Source: Flavobacteriales bacterium
Lineage (GTDB): Bacteria > Bacteroidota > Bacteroidia > Flavobacteriales_F > PHOS-HE28
Assembly (NCBI GenBank): GCA_016721825.1
Contig: JADKHI010000001.1
Location: forward strand, 1,488,001 to 1,552,000
DNA length: 64,000 nucleotides
Direction of reading: 5' to 3'
Below are positions 53,327 to 61,402 of the stretch, one piece after another (position 1 is the stretch's first letter; each line of letters begins with the position of its first letter). The translations under genes were made by a program, and so were the position numbers. The notes below the pieces were generated by a model. That model had not been told where the DNA came from. It saw only the letters and a program-made list of their open reading frames with translations, and did no database searches.

Positions 53327-54334
53327 ATGAAACACTGGATCGGGGTGGACGTGAGCAAGGCGCATTTGGATGTGGCCCTGCTTGATGAAGCCGGAGCACT
53401 ACTGGCACAGGAGAGGATCAGTAACGAGCCCAAAGCGGTCAGAGCATTATTGCGGCGTTGGGGAAAGGAGTTCAGGCTGGACAAGAGCAGTATGCTGGTC
53501 TGCTTGGAACCCACAGGTCACTATGGCTACCGGTTGGTGGAGGAGTTGGTGCACCTGGCGATCCCCACTTGGCTGGCTCATCCGCTGGACATCAAGCACA
53601 GCATCGGTAACACGCGGGGTAAGAGCGACAGCATTGATGCCCTGCGCATTGCGGACTACGCACGTCGCTATCAGGATAAAGCCCGGCTGGTCGGCGCTGA
53701 GGCGTTGCGCATGAACAAGCTCCGGCAGCTGCTGAGCTGCAGGCGCCAGTTGGTCACCGAGCGCAGGCGGCAACAAGTGCGGATCAAGGACACCAACCGG
53801 CACATGGACCGTTCCCTTCAAAGCCTCTTCGACCGCATGAGTCGCCAACGCATCAAGCAGGTTGACCAACAACTGGTCGAAGTGGACGGCCTCATCCTGG
53901 AGTTCATACGGTCCGACCAGCAGCTCAACCAGCAGTATCAACTGTTACTCAGCGTTGATGGCGTTGGACCTGTACTGGCCTCCTATCTGTTGGCCTGCAC
54001 CGAAGGCTTCACCCGCTTCCGCACTGTGCGTCAACTGGCTTGTCAGGCGGGCGTTGCACCTTACGAGCACACCTCGGGGTCGAGCATCAAAGGAAGAACA
54101 CGCGTGTCACCACAAGCCGACCAGGTGCTTAAAACCCTCCTGCACATGTCCGCACTGGGGGTGATCGCAAGGGCGGGCGAGTTGCAGGACTACTATCGAA
54201 GGAAGCTCAAGCAAGGCAAAGCGCCTATGTCTGTGATCAATGCCGTTCGATGCAAGATCCTCCATCGTCTGTTCGCCGTGATCCAGCGAAGCACACCCTA
54301 CGTGCGTATGCCACTTGCACAGGTCATAGAATAA
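53327..54334 (+). CDS. IS110-family transposase (DEDD RuvC-like)
   Basis: 335 aa. The RuvC-like DEDD domain carries Asp8 (WIGVDVSK), Glu61 (VCLEPTGHYG), Asp101 and Asp104 (GKSDSIDALRIAD). A coiled-coil linker spans about 125-205, and the C-terminal Transposase_20 domain has SVDGVGPVLASYLLA and the serine region GVAPYEHTSGSSIKGR (candidates Ser250/Ser252) expected for the recombinase. The frame is complete, so the element may be active. An AGAAGG ribosome-binding sequence is at 53319-53324. In IS110 elements the target is chosen by a bridge RNA; a candidate region lies directly upstream. Terminal inverted repeats are not expected. Confidence 0.95.
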   Translation: MKHWIGVDVSKAHLDVALLDEAGALLAQERISNEPKAVRALLRRWGKEFRLDKSSMLVCLEPTGHYGYRLVEELVHLAIPTWLAHPLDIKHSIGNTRGKSDSIDALRIADYARRYQDKARLVGAEALRMNKLRQLLSCRRQLVTERRRQQVRIKDTNRHMDRSLQSLFDRMSRQRIKQVDQQLVEVDGLILEFIRSDQQLNQQYQLLLSVDGVGPVLASYLLACTEGFTRFRTVRQLACQAGVAPYEHTSGSSIKGRTRVSPQADQVLKTLLHMSALGVIARAGELQDYYRRKLKQGKAPMSVINAVRCKILHRLFAVIQRSTPYVRMPLAQVIE

Positions 54335-54367
54335 GGAGGGCACCTGCGATCCCACCAAACCAGGCCC

Positions 54368-54399
54368 GACGTGGCCATCTCCTAAGCCGCTGGCGCACA
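54368..54399 (+). repeat. 32-bp direct repeat, right copy
   Basis: Exact copy of 52942-52973, 33 bp after the transposase stop. Distance between copies is 1.4 kb and includes the whole transposase and its upstream region. Confidence 0.85.
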
Positions 54400-54455
54400 A
54401 GCGCAGTCCGAACTTCCTTAACGTGACATCTGGCAAAGGCGGAGACCAACATCAT

Positions 54456-54492
54456 CCCCCTCCTGCCAAGGAGGGGTCAGGGGTGGTGGCAC
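54456..54492 (+). repeat. Dispersed hairpin repeat, second copy
   Basis: CCCCTCCT (54457-54464) and AGGAGGGG (54469-54476) form an 8-bp hairpin followed by TCAGGGGTGGTGGCAC. The same segment with one change occurs at 51391-51426, and the preceding ~40 bp are also similar. The rest of the gap from 54335 to 54650 contains only the right 32-bp repeat and no gene. Confidence 0.75.
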
Positions 54493-54650
54493 ACCAATGA
54501 GCCACTCCGGACAATGCCCCCACGCCTTCGCAACACTTCATCCGTGTACATCGGGACGACCCACCGACCATGCGAAAACACCCTGTGAAAAAGACGTTAG
54601 TACGGTTCGATACCGACCGCGAGCTTTGATCGATCCCAGCACCGCATCCG

Positions 54651-56474
54651 ATGGACAACAGACACAGCCCACGCACACGCAAGCTCACCGTGGTGGCACA
54701 GGACCCTTCCGTTCGCAAGGCGGACGGTTCCATACTCACGGCCTGCGTGTCGGTGCCGTACGAGGACATGGGCGAAGGACCCACCGGTTATCGTGTGCAA
54801 GTGGTGGACTTCGATGCGTCGAGCAACAGTTTGATGAAGCCGTGGACGCCACGGGACGATGGTGCTGATCCGTTCGGCCCCACAGCAGCGGGAAAGACCG
54901 TGACCGATGCCGAGATCCTCGGCGACCCGAAGTTCCACCAGCAGAACGTGTACGCGATCGTGATGCGCACGCTGGCGCGCTTCGAGCTGGCCTTGGGCCG
55001 GCGCGTGAGCTGGAGCTTCGGTGGGCACCAGCTGAAGGTGGCACCCCACGCCTTCACCGATGCGAACGCGTTCTATTCCAAAGAGGATGAAGGGCTCTTC
55101 TTCGGCTACTTCGCCACGCCCGACGCGAAGGGAAAAGCGAAGACCATCTTCAGCTGCCTCAGCCACGATGTGGTGGCGCATGAAACGAGCCATGCCTTGC
55201 TCGATGGCCTGCGCGAACGCTACACCGACCCTTCCTCTCCCGATCAGGCCGCCTTCCACGAAGGCTTCTCCGACATCGTGGCGCTGCTCAGCGTGTTCTC
55301 CATCAAGGAGGTGATCGAACAGCTGGTGCACCGCGACCAAGGCAACAAGAAGCGCGTGGCCGGTGACTGGCTCACCGCCAAAGGCATCGCCGAAGGGCCG
55401 CTCTTCGCGCTCGCCAAGGAGATGGGCCAGGAGATGGCGCAGGTGCGCGGCGAGGCCCTCCGCCATTCCACCGAGCTGCAGCCGCGCAAGGGCATCCTCC
55501 GGGAAGCGGAGTTCATGGAACCGCACCGCCGTGGTGAAGTGCTCGTGGCCGCGGTGCTGGGCGCCTTGACCACCATCTGGGCCGACCGCATCAGCGGGCT
55601 GGCCAAGGATGCCGATGGCACACTGGACGTGGCCCGCGTGGTGGACGAAGGGCGCGTGATCGCCGACCGCCTGCTGACCATGTGCATCCGCGCGCTGGAC
55701 TATTGCCCGCCCGTGCACCTCACCTTCGCCGACTACCTCTCGGCCCTGTTGACGGCGGACCGCGAGGTGAACCCGGACGATGAGCGTTTCCATCTGCGCG
55801 ACCACATCCGCAGCTCGTTCGGTTCGTTCGGCATTGCGCCGGCATCGAAGTACGGCGGTGCGGAAGCCGGTGTGTGGGGCGAACCCGTGAAGGAGGACCA
55901 CGGCGACATCATCTACGACCGCACCCACTTCGAACCCATGCAGCGCGATCGCGATGAAGTGTTCCGCTTCATCTGGGAGAACCGCAAGGCCCTGCGCCTG
56001 CGCGTCGGCGCCTTCACCCGCGTGCAGAGCGTGCGCCCCTGCGTGCGCATCGGCGAGGACGGTTTCACCCTGCGCGAAACGGTGGCCGAGTACGTGCAGA
56101 TCCTCCGCCTCGACCCCGATGAGCTTGCGGAGCTGGGCTATACCGACCCGGGCGAGAAGGTGCTGCCACGCGACCGGGAGGTGTTCATGTACGGCGGCGG
56201 CGTGCTCATCTTCGACGAGTACGGACGCCTGAAGTTCCACGTGCACAACCGCCTGAACAACACTACCCGCCAGAGCGAACGCCTGAAGTACCTGGGCAGC
56301 ATCGGCTACTACGAGAACCTGCGGCCCAAGCGCAAGAGCCCCGCCAAGCTCAGCCCCTTCGGCCTGCTGCACCTTACACGCGCCCTCAACGGCACACGCG
56401 CCCGCGCCGGCTGCGAGTGCCACCCCGGACTGGAGCACCACACCCATGACCTCGACGACGATGGAACCGAATAA
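54651..56474 (+). CDS. M4-like (gluzincin) zinc metalloprotease
   Basis: 607 aa. The zinc site is DVVAHETSHALLDG (His177, Glu178, His181), followed by a third ligand Glu204 in AAFHEGFSDIVALL, the gluzincin arrangement of thermolysin-like enzymes. No signal peptide was seen, so it is either cytoplasmic or exported in an unusual way. The remainder (about 205-607) has no assigned domain, but CPPVHLTFADYLSALL and FMYGGGVLIFDEYGRLKFHV look like structured regions. The stop overlaps the start of the MBL gene by 29 bp. A long opposite-strand frame over it is a codon-bias artefact. Confidence 0.8.
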   Translation: MDNRHSPRTRKLTVVAQDPSVRKADGSILTACVSVPYEDMGEGPTGYRVQVVDFDASSNSLMKPWTPRDDGADPFGPTAAGKTVTDAEILGDPKFHQQNVYAIVMRTLARFELALGRRVSWSFGGHQLKVAPHAFTDANAFYSKEDEGLFFGYFATPDAKGKAKTIFSCLSHDVVAHETSHALLDGLRERYTDPSSPDQAAFHEGFSDIVALLSVFSIKEVIEQLVHRDQGNKKRVAGDWLTAKGIAEGPLFALAKEMGQEMAQVRGEALRHSTELQPRKGILREAEFMEPHRRGEVLVAAVLGALTTIWADRISGLAKDADGTLDVARVVDEGRVIADRLLTMCIRALDYCPPVHLTFADYLSALLTADREVNPDDERFHLRDHIRSSFGSFGIAPASKYGGAEAGVWGEPVKEDHGDIIYDRTHFEPMQRDRDEVFRFIWENRKALRLRVGAFTRVQSVRPCVRIGEDGFTLRETVAEYVQILRLDPDELAELGYTDPGEKVLPRDREVFMYGGGVLIFDEYGRLKFHVHNRLNNTTRQSERLKYLGSIGYYENLRPKRKSPAKLSPFGLLHLTRALNGTRARAGCECHPGLEHHTHDLDDDGTE

Positions 56475-57753
56475 AGCCACCATCCGCAGCTACCAAGTGG
56501 GCTTCGGCGATTGCTTCCTCCTCACCTTCCACTACCCCAAGGCGGTGAACGGAAGCACGGAGCGCCACGTACTGATCGACTGCGGCAGCACCGCACCGCC
56601 CCGCACCTTCAAAGGCAAGAGCTTCTCCCTTGCTCCGGTGGCCGAGCACATCAAGCAGACCACCGGTGGCAAGTTGCACGCCGTGGTGGCCACCCACCGC
56701 CACAAGGACCACATCAGCGGCTTCGCCACCGCCGCCAACGGCAAGGGCGCCGGGGACATCCTCCGCACCCTGAAGCCCGACCTGGTGCTGCAGCCCTGGA
56801 CCGAAGACCCCAAATTGCCCACCGACGCCACCAAGCCCAAGGCCGGCAACCGAGGCTCGGCCCGCTTCGCCCTCGGCCTGCAAGGCATGCATCAGTTCTC
56901 CGCTTCGCTGCTCGGTGAGCTCAAAGCGTTGGAGAAGACCTTGAGCCCGGCCGTGATCGGACAGCTCAGCTTCCTCGGCGAGGACAACATCGCGAACCCC
57001 AGCGCGGTGAAGAACCTGATGACCATGGGGAAGAAGAACGAGTACCTGCACTACGGCATGAAGAGCGGCCTGGAGAAGCTGCTGCCCGGTGTGAAGGTGC
57101 ACGTGCTCGGCCCCCCCACCATTGAGCAGAACGACGAGATCAAAACGCAAACAAGCAAGGACCCCGACGAGTTCTGGCACATGCGCGGCCTCACGGCGTC
57201 GGCCTTCGGACCCGGTGGCACCTCGCCCTTCGCCGCCAAGCACAAGGCCTCAGGCACCCTGCCACCCGAGGTGCGCTGGTTCGTACCCCGCATACAGGCC
57301 AGCCGCGGCGCCCAGCTGTTGGAGCTGGTGCGCATCCTGGACAACCAGATGAACAACACCAGTTTGATCCTGCTCTTCGAATACGGCGGCAAGCGCCTGC
57401 TCTTCCCCGGTGATGCGCAACTGGAGAACTGGAACCACGCCCTCAAGGATGCGAAGGAGGCCAAGGCGAACATGAAGTTGCTGGCCGGCACCGACCTCTA
57501 CAAGGTGGGCCACCACGGCAGCTTGAACGCCACGCCCCGCACCCTCTGGGCCCTGTTCAACAAGAAGAAGAAGGGGAACAGGAAGGCCCAGCTGCAGACC
57601 CTGCTGAGCACACGGCCCGGCAAGCACGGCAGCACCGCCAGCCGCACCGAGGTGCCGCGCAAGACCTTGTTGAACGAACTGGAAACGAAGAGCCAGCTGC
57701 TGAACACCGATGCCCTGAAGAACGGCACGGAGTGCCACGTGGTGGAGCTGTGA
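56446..57753 (+). CDS. MBL-fold metallo-hydrolase (ComEC/Rec2-like branch)
   Basis: 435 aa from the ATG at 56446; a start at 56461 would cut the overlap with the protease gene to 14 bp. The metallo-beta-lactamase core has VVATHRHKDHISGF (HxHxDH metal site), GKRLLFPGDAQ (metal Asp) and YKVGHHGSLN (GHHGS, the last metal His), which places it near the ComEC/Rec2-type hydrolases. It starts with IRSYQVGFGDCFLLTF, also typical of that group. The substrate is not known. The overlap with the upstream gluzincin suggests a two-protein functional unit. Confidence 0.82.
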   Translation: MTSTTMEPNKATIRSYQVGFGDCFLLTFHYPKAVNGSTERHVLIDCGSTAPPRTFKGKSFSLAPVAEHIKQTTGGKLHAVVATHRHKDHISGFATAANGKGAGDILRTLKPDLVLQPWTEDPKLPTDATKPKAGNRGSARFALGLQGMHQFSASLLGELKALEKTLSPAVIGQLSFLGEDNIANPSAVKNLMTMGKKNEYLHYGMKSGLEKLLPGVKVHVLGPPTIEQNDEIKTQTSKDPDEFWHMRGLTASAFGPGGTSPFAAKHKASGTLPPEVRWFVPRIQASRGAQLLELVRILDNQMNNTSLILLFEYGGKRLLFPGDAQLENWNHALKDAKEAKANMKLLAGTDLYKVGHHGSLNATPRTLWALFNKKKKGNRKAQLQTLLSTRPGKHGSTASRTEVPRKTLLNELETKSQLLNTDALKNGTECHVVEL

Positions 57754-57899
57754 GCCCAGGGTCGCTCAACCTTGCCGGAGTGGATGCGCAAGGGTGAAGG
57801 TGGGTTTGGGGCGGCGGCTGGTGTCTTGTGAAACTACCACTGGTACCAGCGTGATCAGGAAGCAGCAGGTATTGCACTCTACGACCTATCTATGCGATC

Positions 57900-58451
57900 A
57901 TGGAACCACGCTTGCCAGCCGCCTTAGCCGTGGTTGCTGACCTACCAGTTGAAAGCCCCACAACTACATGGCGCATCCATGTGGCACGGCCCACCTTCAC
58001 CGCCTACCGCGGTATGGAAACGGTCGACAGCTTCGGCGGCAAAGACCTCCTGCTCGTGGACGGCCGCCCTCAATTCGCCGAGGTCGCCATCCTCCGCGCG
58101 TTCAAGGCGGCCGGGTTGGGTGGGGCGCTGGGTGGAAACCTATCGGCAACCCGCAATGTAGCCTGCCCTGTTGCGCGAGTGGAAACCGGTGGCACTTCAT
58201 GGTTCAGGAGCGCGACCCATCATTGAGCCATGGGTGAACGAACGCTCCATGCCATCGCCGAGGCAAATGGCAACAGCTTCAGGGGCTGCTGGGATGTGGT
58301 CGCGTGGAAGGACGATCGACTCGTCTTTGCCGAAAGCAAGAAACAGAAGAAGGATCGCATGCGTGATACCCAGGTGCAGTGGATGGAAGCTGCTCTGCGT
58401 TGCGAGGCTGTCGTGGAGGACTTTCTGGTGGTGGAGTGGTCGTTGACCTAA
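57900..58451 (+). pseudogene. Decayed PD-(D/E)xK-like nuclease
   Basis: Three fragments in two frames join into one protein: TAYRGMETVDSFGGKDLLLVDG with EVAILRAFKAAG (first frame), GRWVETYRQPAM, LREWKPVALHG and RPIIEPWVNER (second frame), then LHAIAEANGNSFRGCWDVVAW and LVFAESKKQKKDRMRDTQV (first frame again). Frameshifts lie near 58108 and 58245, with an in-frame TAG at 58159-58161. The DVVAW...FAESKKQ core fits a PD-(D/E)xK nuclease. The last 4 bases overlap the stop of the convergent gene. Confidence 0.65.
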
Positions 58452-59326
58452 CCCACCTTGATGTTGTACTTCAGCAGCTTCCTGGCGAGGATGTCATCGA
58501 GGTTGTCGATGTCGTTGCCGTTCAGTTCGATCAGCGGGATCTCGTTCTTCCTGTAGAGATCCAATTTCTTCTTCTTGCGATCGGCGTACTTGGGGTCATC
58601 TTCCATACCCCAATACTCGATATAGACCGCAAGCGGTCGACCTGCACCTTGTGGAATGTAGAAGTCGCAATAGCACTCCTCTTCAATATTCAGCCTGCGC
58701 TCATAGGCGTGAACGATACCATACGTGTAAAGCCAGTTATCGATGATCACCTCCGCGCGACTGCGCACGTAGTGCCCATCCGTCGTGCGCAGCTTGGCTT
58801 CGAACTTCTCGCGGAAGCCTGTGCCGGAGAGCGAGCCGCCCACAGGCTCCGGCTGCACCGGTTGAACCGAAGGTCGAACCACATCCAGCAACCGTTTATT
58901 CTCCAGGATAGCAACAGGCCACACGGCATAGATGGAACCCGACTCATGCTCCATCTGCCGACCGCCGATGCTCAAGCCGGTCTTCGTCACGGTCCAACCA
59001 GCCGTGTGCTTCTCCTGCCAACCCAGCTCGGCGAAGATCAAGTTCATGCGTTGTGCGGAAATGCCGAACTCCTTGCTGATGGCCGTGGCGTTCATGTTCT
59101 TGCCCCGTCCATGGCCTTGGTCGAAGTTGATGTCCTCCGGCCACACGATGAACTCGCCGAACTTGGGATTGGTCCGGGTCTGACCGCCTCTGCTGCGCCC
59201 AGCATCCGTGAGCACCCACTTGTCGCCGCTGCGGGTGATGAGGCCAAGGCCTTGAAGCTTCTCAAAGAGCTCCTTGCCGGGGATGTCCATTTCCTTGGCG
59301 AGGCTGGAGGTGGAGAGGTATTCCAT
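58448..59326 (-). CDS. KilAC-like/PD-(D/E)xK nuclease-like protein
   Basis: 292 aa. The N-terminal half has two winged-helix-like units that resemble KilAC-type phage antirepressor domains (YLSTSSLAKEMDIPGKELFE with GLITRSGDKWVLTDAG, and MNATAISKEFGISAQRMN with ELGWQEKHTAGWTVTKTG). The C-terminal part (about 178-292) resembles nuclease tails: RSRAEVIIDNWLYTYGIVHA, CDFYIPQG, LAVYIEYWGMEDDPKYADR and RKNEIPLIELNG, a pattern with E..D..ExY of PD-(D/E)xK folds. It is probably a defence-linked nuclease. Its stop overlaps the convergent decayed nuclease gene by 4 bp. Confidence 0.7.
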   Translation of the reverse strand: MEYLSTSSLAKEMDIPGKELFEKLQGLGLITRSGDKWVLTDAGRSRGGQTRTNPKFGEFIVWPEDINFDQGHGRGKNMNATAISKEFGISAQRMNLIFAELGWQEKHTAGWTVTKTGLSIGGRQMEHESGSIYAVWPVAILENKRLLDVVRPSVQPVQPEPVGGSLSGTGFREKFEAKLRTTDGHYVRSRAEVIIDNWLYTYGIVHAYERRLNIEEECYCDFYIPQGAGRPLAVYIEYWGMEDDPKYADRKKKKLDLYRKNEIPLIELNGNDIDNLDDILARKLLKYNIKVG

Positions 59327-59340
59327 AGGGGGAGGTTGGC

Positions 59341-60657
59341 TTAACGTGCTCCTTTGGCAGAGTTACACCGCTTATGCATCGGCTGCGCAATACGTAGATC
59401 GGTTCGGCCGCCTTTGGCATGTGAAAGGATGTGGTCTATCGATAGGTCGTTCCAAGTAATGGGCTTCTTGCACTTGGGGCAGATCACCTTGGCCTCACTA
59501 TTCCAGAGCAGCCGGCGTTGTTCAAGGGAGAAGGTCCGTTGCTCATCCTTGCGAGCGAAGAGGTTGCGAAGAATGCCGTCCAAGATCTGTTCGCGTTTGC
59601 GGCGTTGAGCAACATCATCCGTCATCTGCGATACGGTCAGCAGGTAATCCCTGTACAGGTCCTGGTCAGGCTTCGCACCACGTGCTTTGCGTTGTAGTTC
59701 CCGCACCTCATCCACTTGGGTCGAGAAGCGTTTCAGTAAGCGCCAGGCCTGGTCATTCCGCTTTGCGTTCGTCAGGATAAGGCCCTCGTTCTCATACTTC
59801 CCGATCAGGGCCACAAGGGTGTAGAAATCGGTGACCTGCCGAAGCCTTGTGGTGTGCAGTTGGGGGAACATCCGGGCCACACGATTGAGCGCAGACACGA
59901 CCAGTTTCTTACCCTTCGCCAAGTTGCGCGCATCAAGCGAGGACGTGGCCATCACCCGGTCCAATGCCGTCTTCTTGTTCAGTACGTCCCCCTGCACCAA
60001 CGTCAACATCAGTTCACAGATCAGCTCGATGGACTTCATCCGGGATATCTGCGAAGGAGAAAGGATCTTGTTCTGGATAAAGTAGCGTTCATACTTCCTA
60101 GCCAAGGCAGCAGCGGTCTTGAGCAGAGCGCTACTGTAATACTTGGCACTCCGTTTCTCTTGAGGAGTAAGCGCTTTGCCAGTGGAGTTGATCCGGATGA
60201 AGATGTCTATGATCTCACCCAGGTCGCCATCCACCTCGATCACCGGTATCTGATAGGCGTGGATCAGATGCACATTCCGTCTCTTCAACAAGTTCCAATC
60301 CACAGCCTCCACGGCTTCCGCGCCGGGAAGTTGCACTTTGGCCTTGAACCTCCCACGTAGGACACCCATGAACATCAGCACGCTCTCGATACGCTGTTTT
60401 CCATCGATGACGTCATACACCACATCGCCTTTGTCCTTGCGTGCATATAAGAAGATGGCTGGCAGAGGGTAGTTCTGTATGATACTATCGATGAGCTTCG
60501 TGCGATCCCGCTCTGCCCAAACCGATTGGCGTTGAAGCCGGGGACTGAGCTTCAGGAACCCACCTTCATAAAAGGTTCTTGAGCTCCAGAAAGCTCTTCG
60601 TTGTTGGACGGTGCGTGATCCTCGCTGAATGCATCCTATCGCTTTGTCTTGTTCCAC
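59341..60657 (-). CDS. DUF262-HNH protein, GmrSD-like
   Basis: 438 aa from a GTG at 60657 that directly follows the stop of the upstream gene. The DUF262 domain (about 35-180) has LQRQSVWAERDRTKLIDSII, the nucleotide-linked VIDGKQRIESVL and FIRINSTGKALTPQE. A helical middle follows, and the C-terminus is an HNH nuclease with a zinc site: CPKCKKPITW, DLSIDHILSHAKGG and MHKRCNSAKG. DUF262 plus HNH is the layout of GmrSD-type modification-dependent restriction proteins, which cut modified phage DNA using NTPs. It sits in a region with other restriction remnants, so a defence role is likely. Confidence 0.85.
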   Translation of the reverse strand: MEQDKAIGCIQRGSRTVQQRRAFWSSRTFYEGGFLKLSPRLQRQSVWAERDRTKLIDSIIQNYPLPAIFLYARKDKGDVVYDVIDGKQRIESVLMFMGVLRGRFKAKVQLPGAEAVEAVDWNLLKRRNVHLIHAYQIPVIEVDGDLGEIIDIFIRINSTGKALTPQEKRSAKYYSSALLKTAAALARKYERYFIQNKILSPSQISRMKSIELICELMLTLVQGDVLNKKTALDRVMATSSLDARNLAKGKKLVVSALNRVARMFPQLHTTRLRQVTDFYTLVALIGKYENEGLILTNAKRNDQAWRLLKRFSTQVDEVRELQRKARGAKPDQDLYRDYLLTVSQMTDDVAQRRKREQILDGILRNLFARKDEQRTFSLEQRRLLWNSEAKVICPKCKKPITWNDLSIDHILSHAKGGRTDLRIAQPMHKRCNSAKGAR

Positions 60658-60948
60658 CTACAGCTCCAACTTCCTGATGCGCGAGTCTATGGCACTCCGC
60701 CTGCGGCCGAAGTGCGCAGCCAAGGCTTTCTTCGGCATGCCTTCGCCGTACAGTTTCTCCAGCATCGCATCGTCCTCGGCGGACCACCGTGCGTAGGCCT
60801 GCGGGTTCGCTTCCCGCTCCTTGGCAACCGTATAGGTCTTGAGCGTGGCATCGTTCGGTTTGGATGGCGGGGGAACGGAGGGCGCATGACCCAGTGCTGC
60901 ACGCAGCTCAGACCGTTCGGCCATCAGGCGCCGGGCTTCGGTCTGCAT
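60658..60948 (-). CDS. Small Myb/SANT-like DNA-binding protein
   Basis: 96 aa from the ATG at 60948; a GTG at 60960 is also possible. The C-terminal ~45 residues (RWSAEDDAMLEKLYGEGMPK and KKALAAHFGRRRSAIDSRIRKL) read as a Myb/SANT or helix-turn-helix module. The N-terminal part is helical (MQTEARRLMAERSELRAALG). Its stop codon abuts the GTG of the DUF262 gene. It may originally have been the C-terminal end of a longer protein whose other part is at 60988-61378, split by frameshifts. Confidence 0.6.
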   Translation of the reverse strand: MQTEARRLMAERSELRAALGHAPSVPPPSKPNDATLKTYTVAKEREANPQAYARWSAEDDAMLEKLYGEGMPKKALAAHFGRRRSAIDSRIRKLEL

Positions 60949-60987
60949 CGCCTTCCTCACTGCGCTGGAACACGATGCTCAGGAACT

Positions 60988-61332
60988 TCAGGTCATTGGT
61001 ATGCGGAGCACCCGGGCCAGCATATCCTGTTCCAGCCTCTTCCACGGTTCTTGCGAGCGGGCATGTACGGTGCGCACCACCCGGGCATTAGCTTGGTCAA
61101 GCGGAAAGGTCATGGGCAGGCGAAGCACGCGTTCCGCGAGGTCCTTGCGGGTCTTGGCGCTGAGCCGATTGAATTCAGCCATGGCGAAGTAGTCGCTTTT
61201 CACAATGGGGCGACGCGGGCGTTTGGCTGCTTTACCGCCCATGACCTTCAAGGCCTCATTCAAAGCCTTGGTCACCTCCTTGCGCCGCAGCACATGGGTG
61301 GGTTCGAATTCCTCACCGGTCTCTGGTCGCAA
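60988..61332 (-). CDS. Hypothetical protein, probably frameshifted
   Basis: 114 aa in this frame, starting with a TTG. The likely true N-terminus lies in another frame at 61378 (MTDTKPLELIEHWQQV), which would join at RPETGEEFEPTHVL after a one-base change near 61332. A similar one-base change near its end (LRIP, then NDLKFLSIVFQRSEE in another frame) would link it to the Myb-like protein. No family was recognised; VLRRKEVTKALNEALKVMGG and SRQEPWKRLEQDML-like helices suggest a DNA-associated protein. The gap of 70 bp after hsdR holds nothing else. Confidence 0.5.
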   Translation of the reverse strand: MRPETGEEFEPTHVLRRKEVTKALNEALKVMGGKAAKRPRRPIVKSDYFAMAEFNRLSAKTRKDLAERVLRLPMTFPLDQANARVVRTVHARSQEPWKRLEQDMLARVLRIPMT

Positions 61333-61402
61333 CCTGCTGCCAGTGCTCGATCAATTCCAGCGGCTTGGTGTCGGTCATGGCTATGTGCTTATCGAAGGAA
61401 AC

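Noticed and set aside
54597..56483. 628-aa open frame on the minus strand over the metalloprotease gene
   Set aside because: It mirrors the coding strand, has no recognisable motif and owes its length to high-GC codon bias; the plus-strand frame has a complete gluzincin site.
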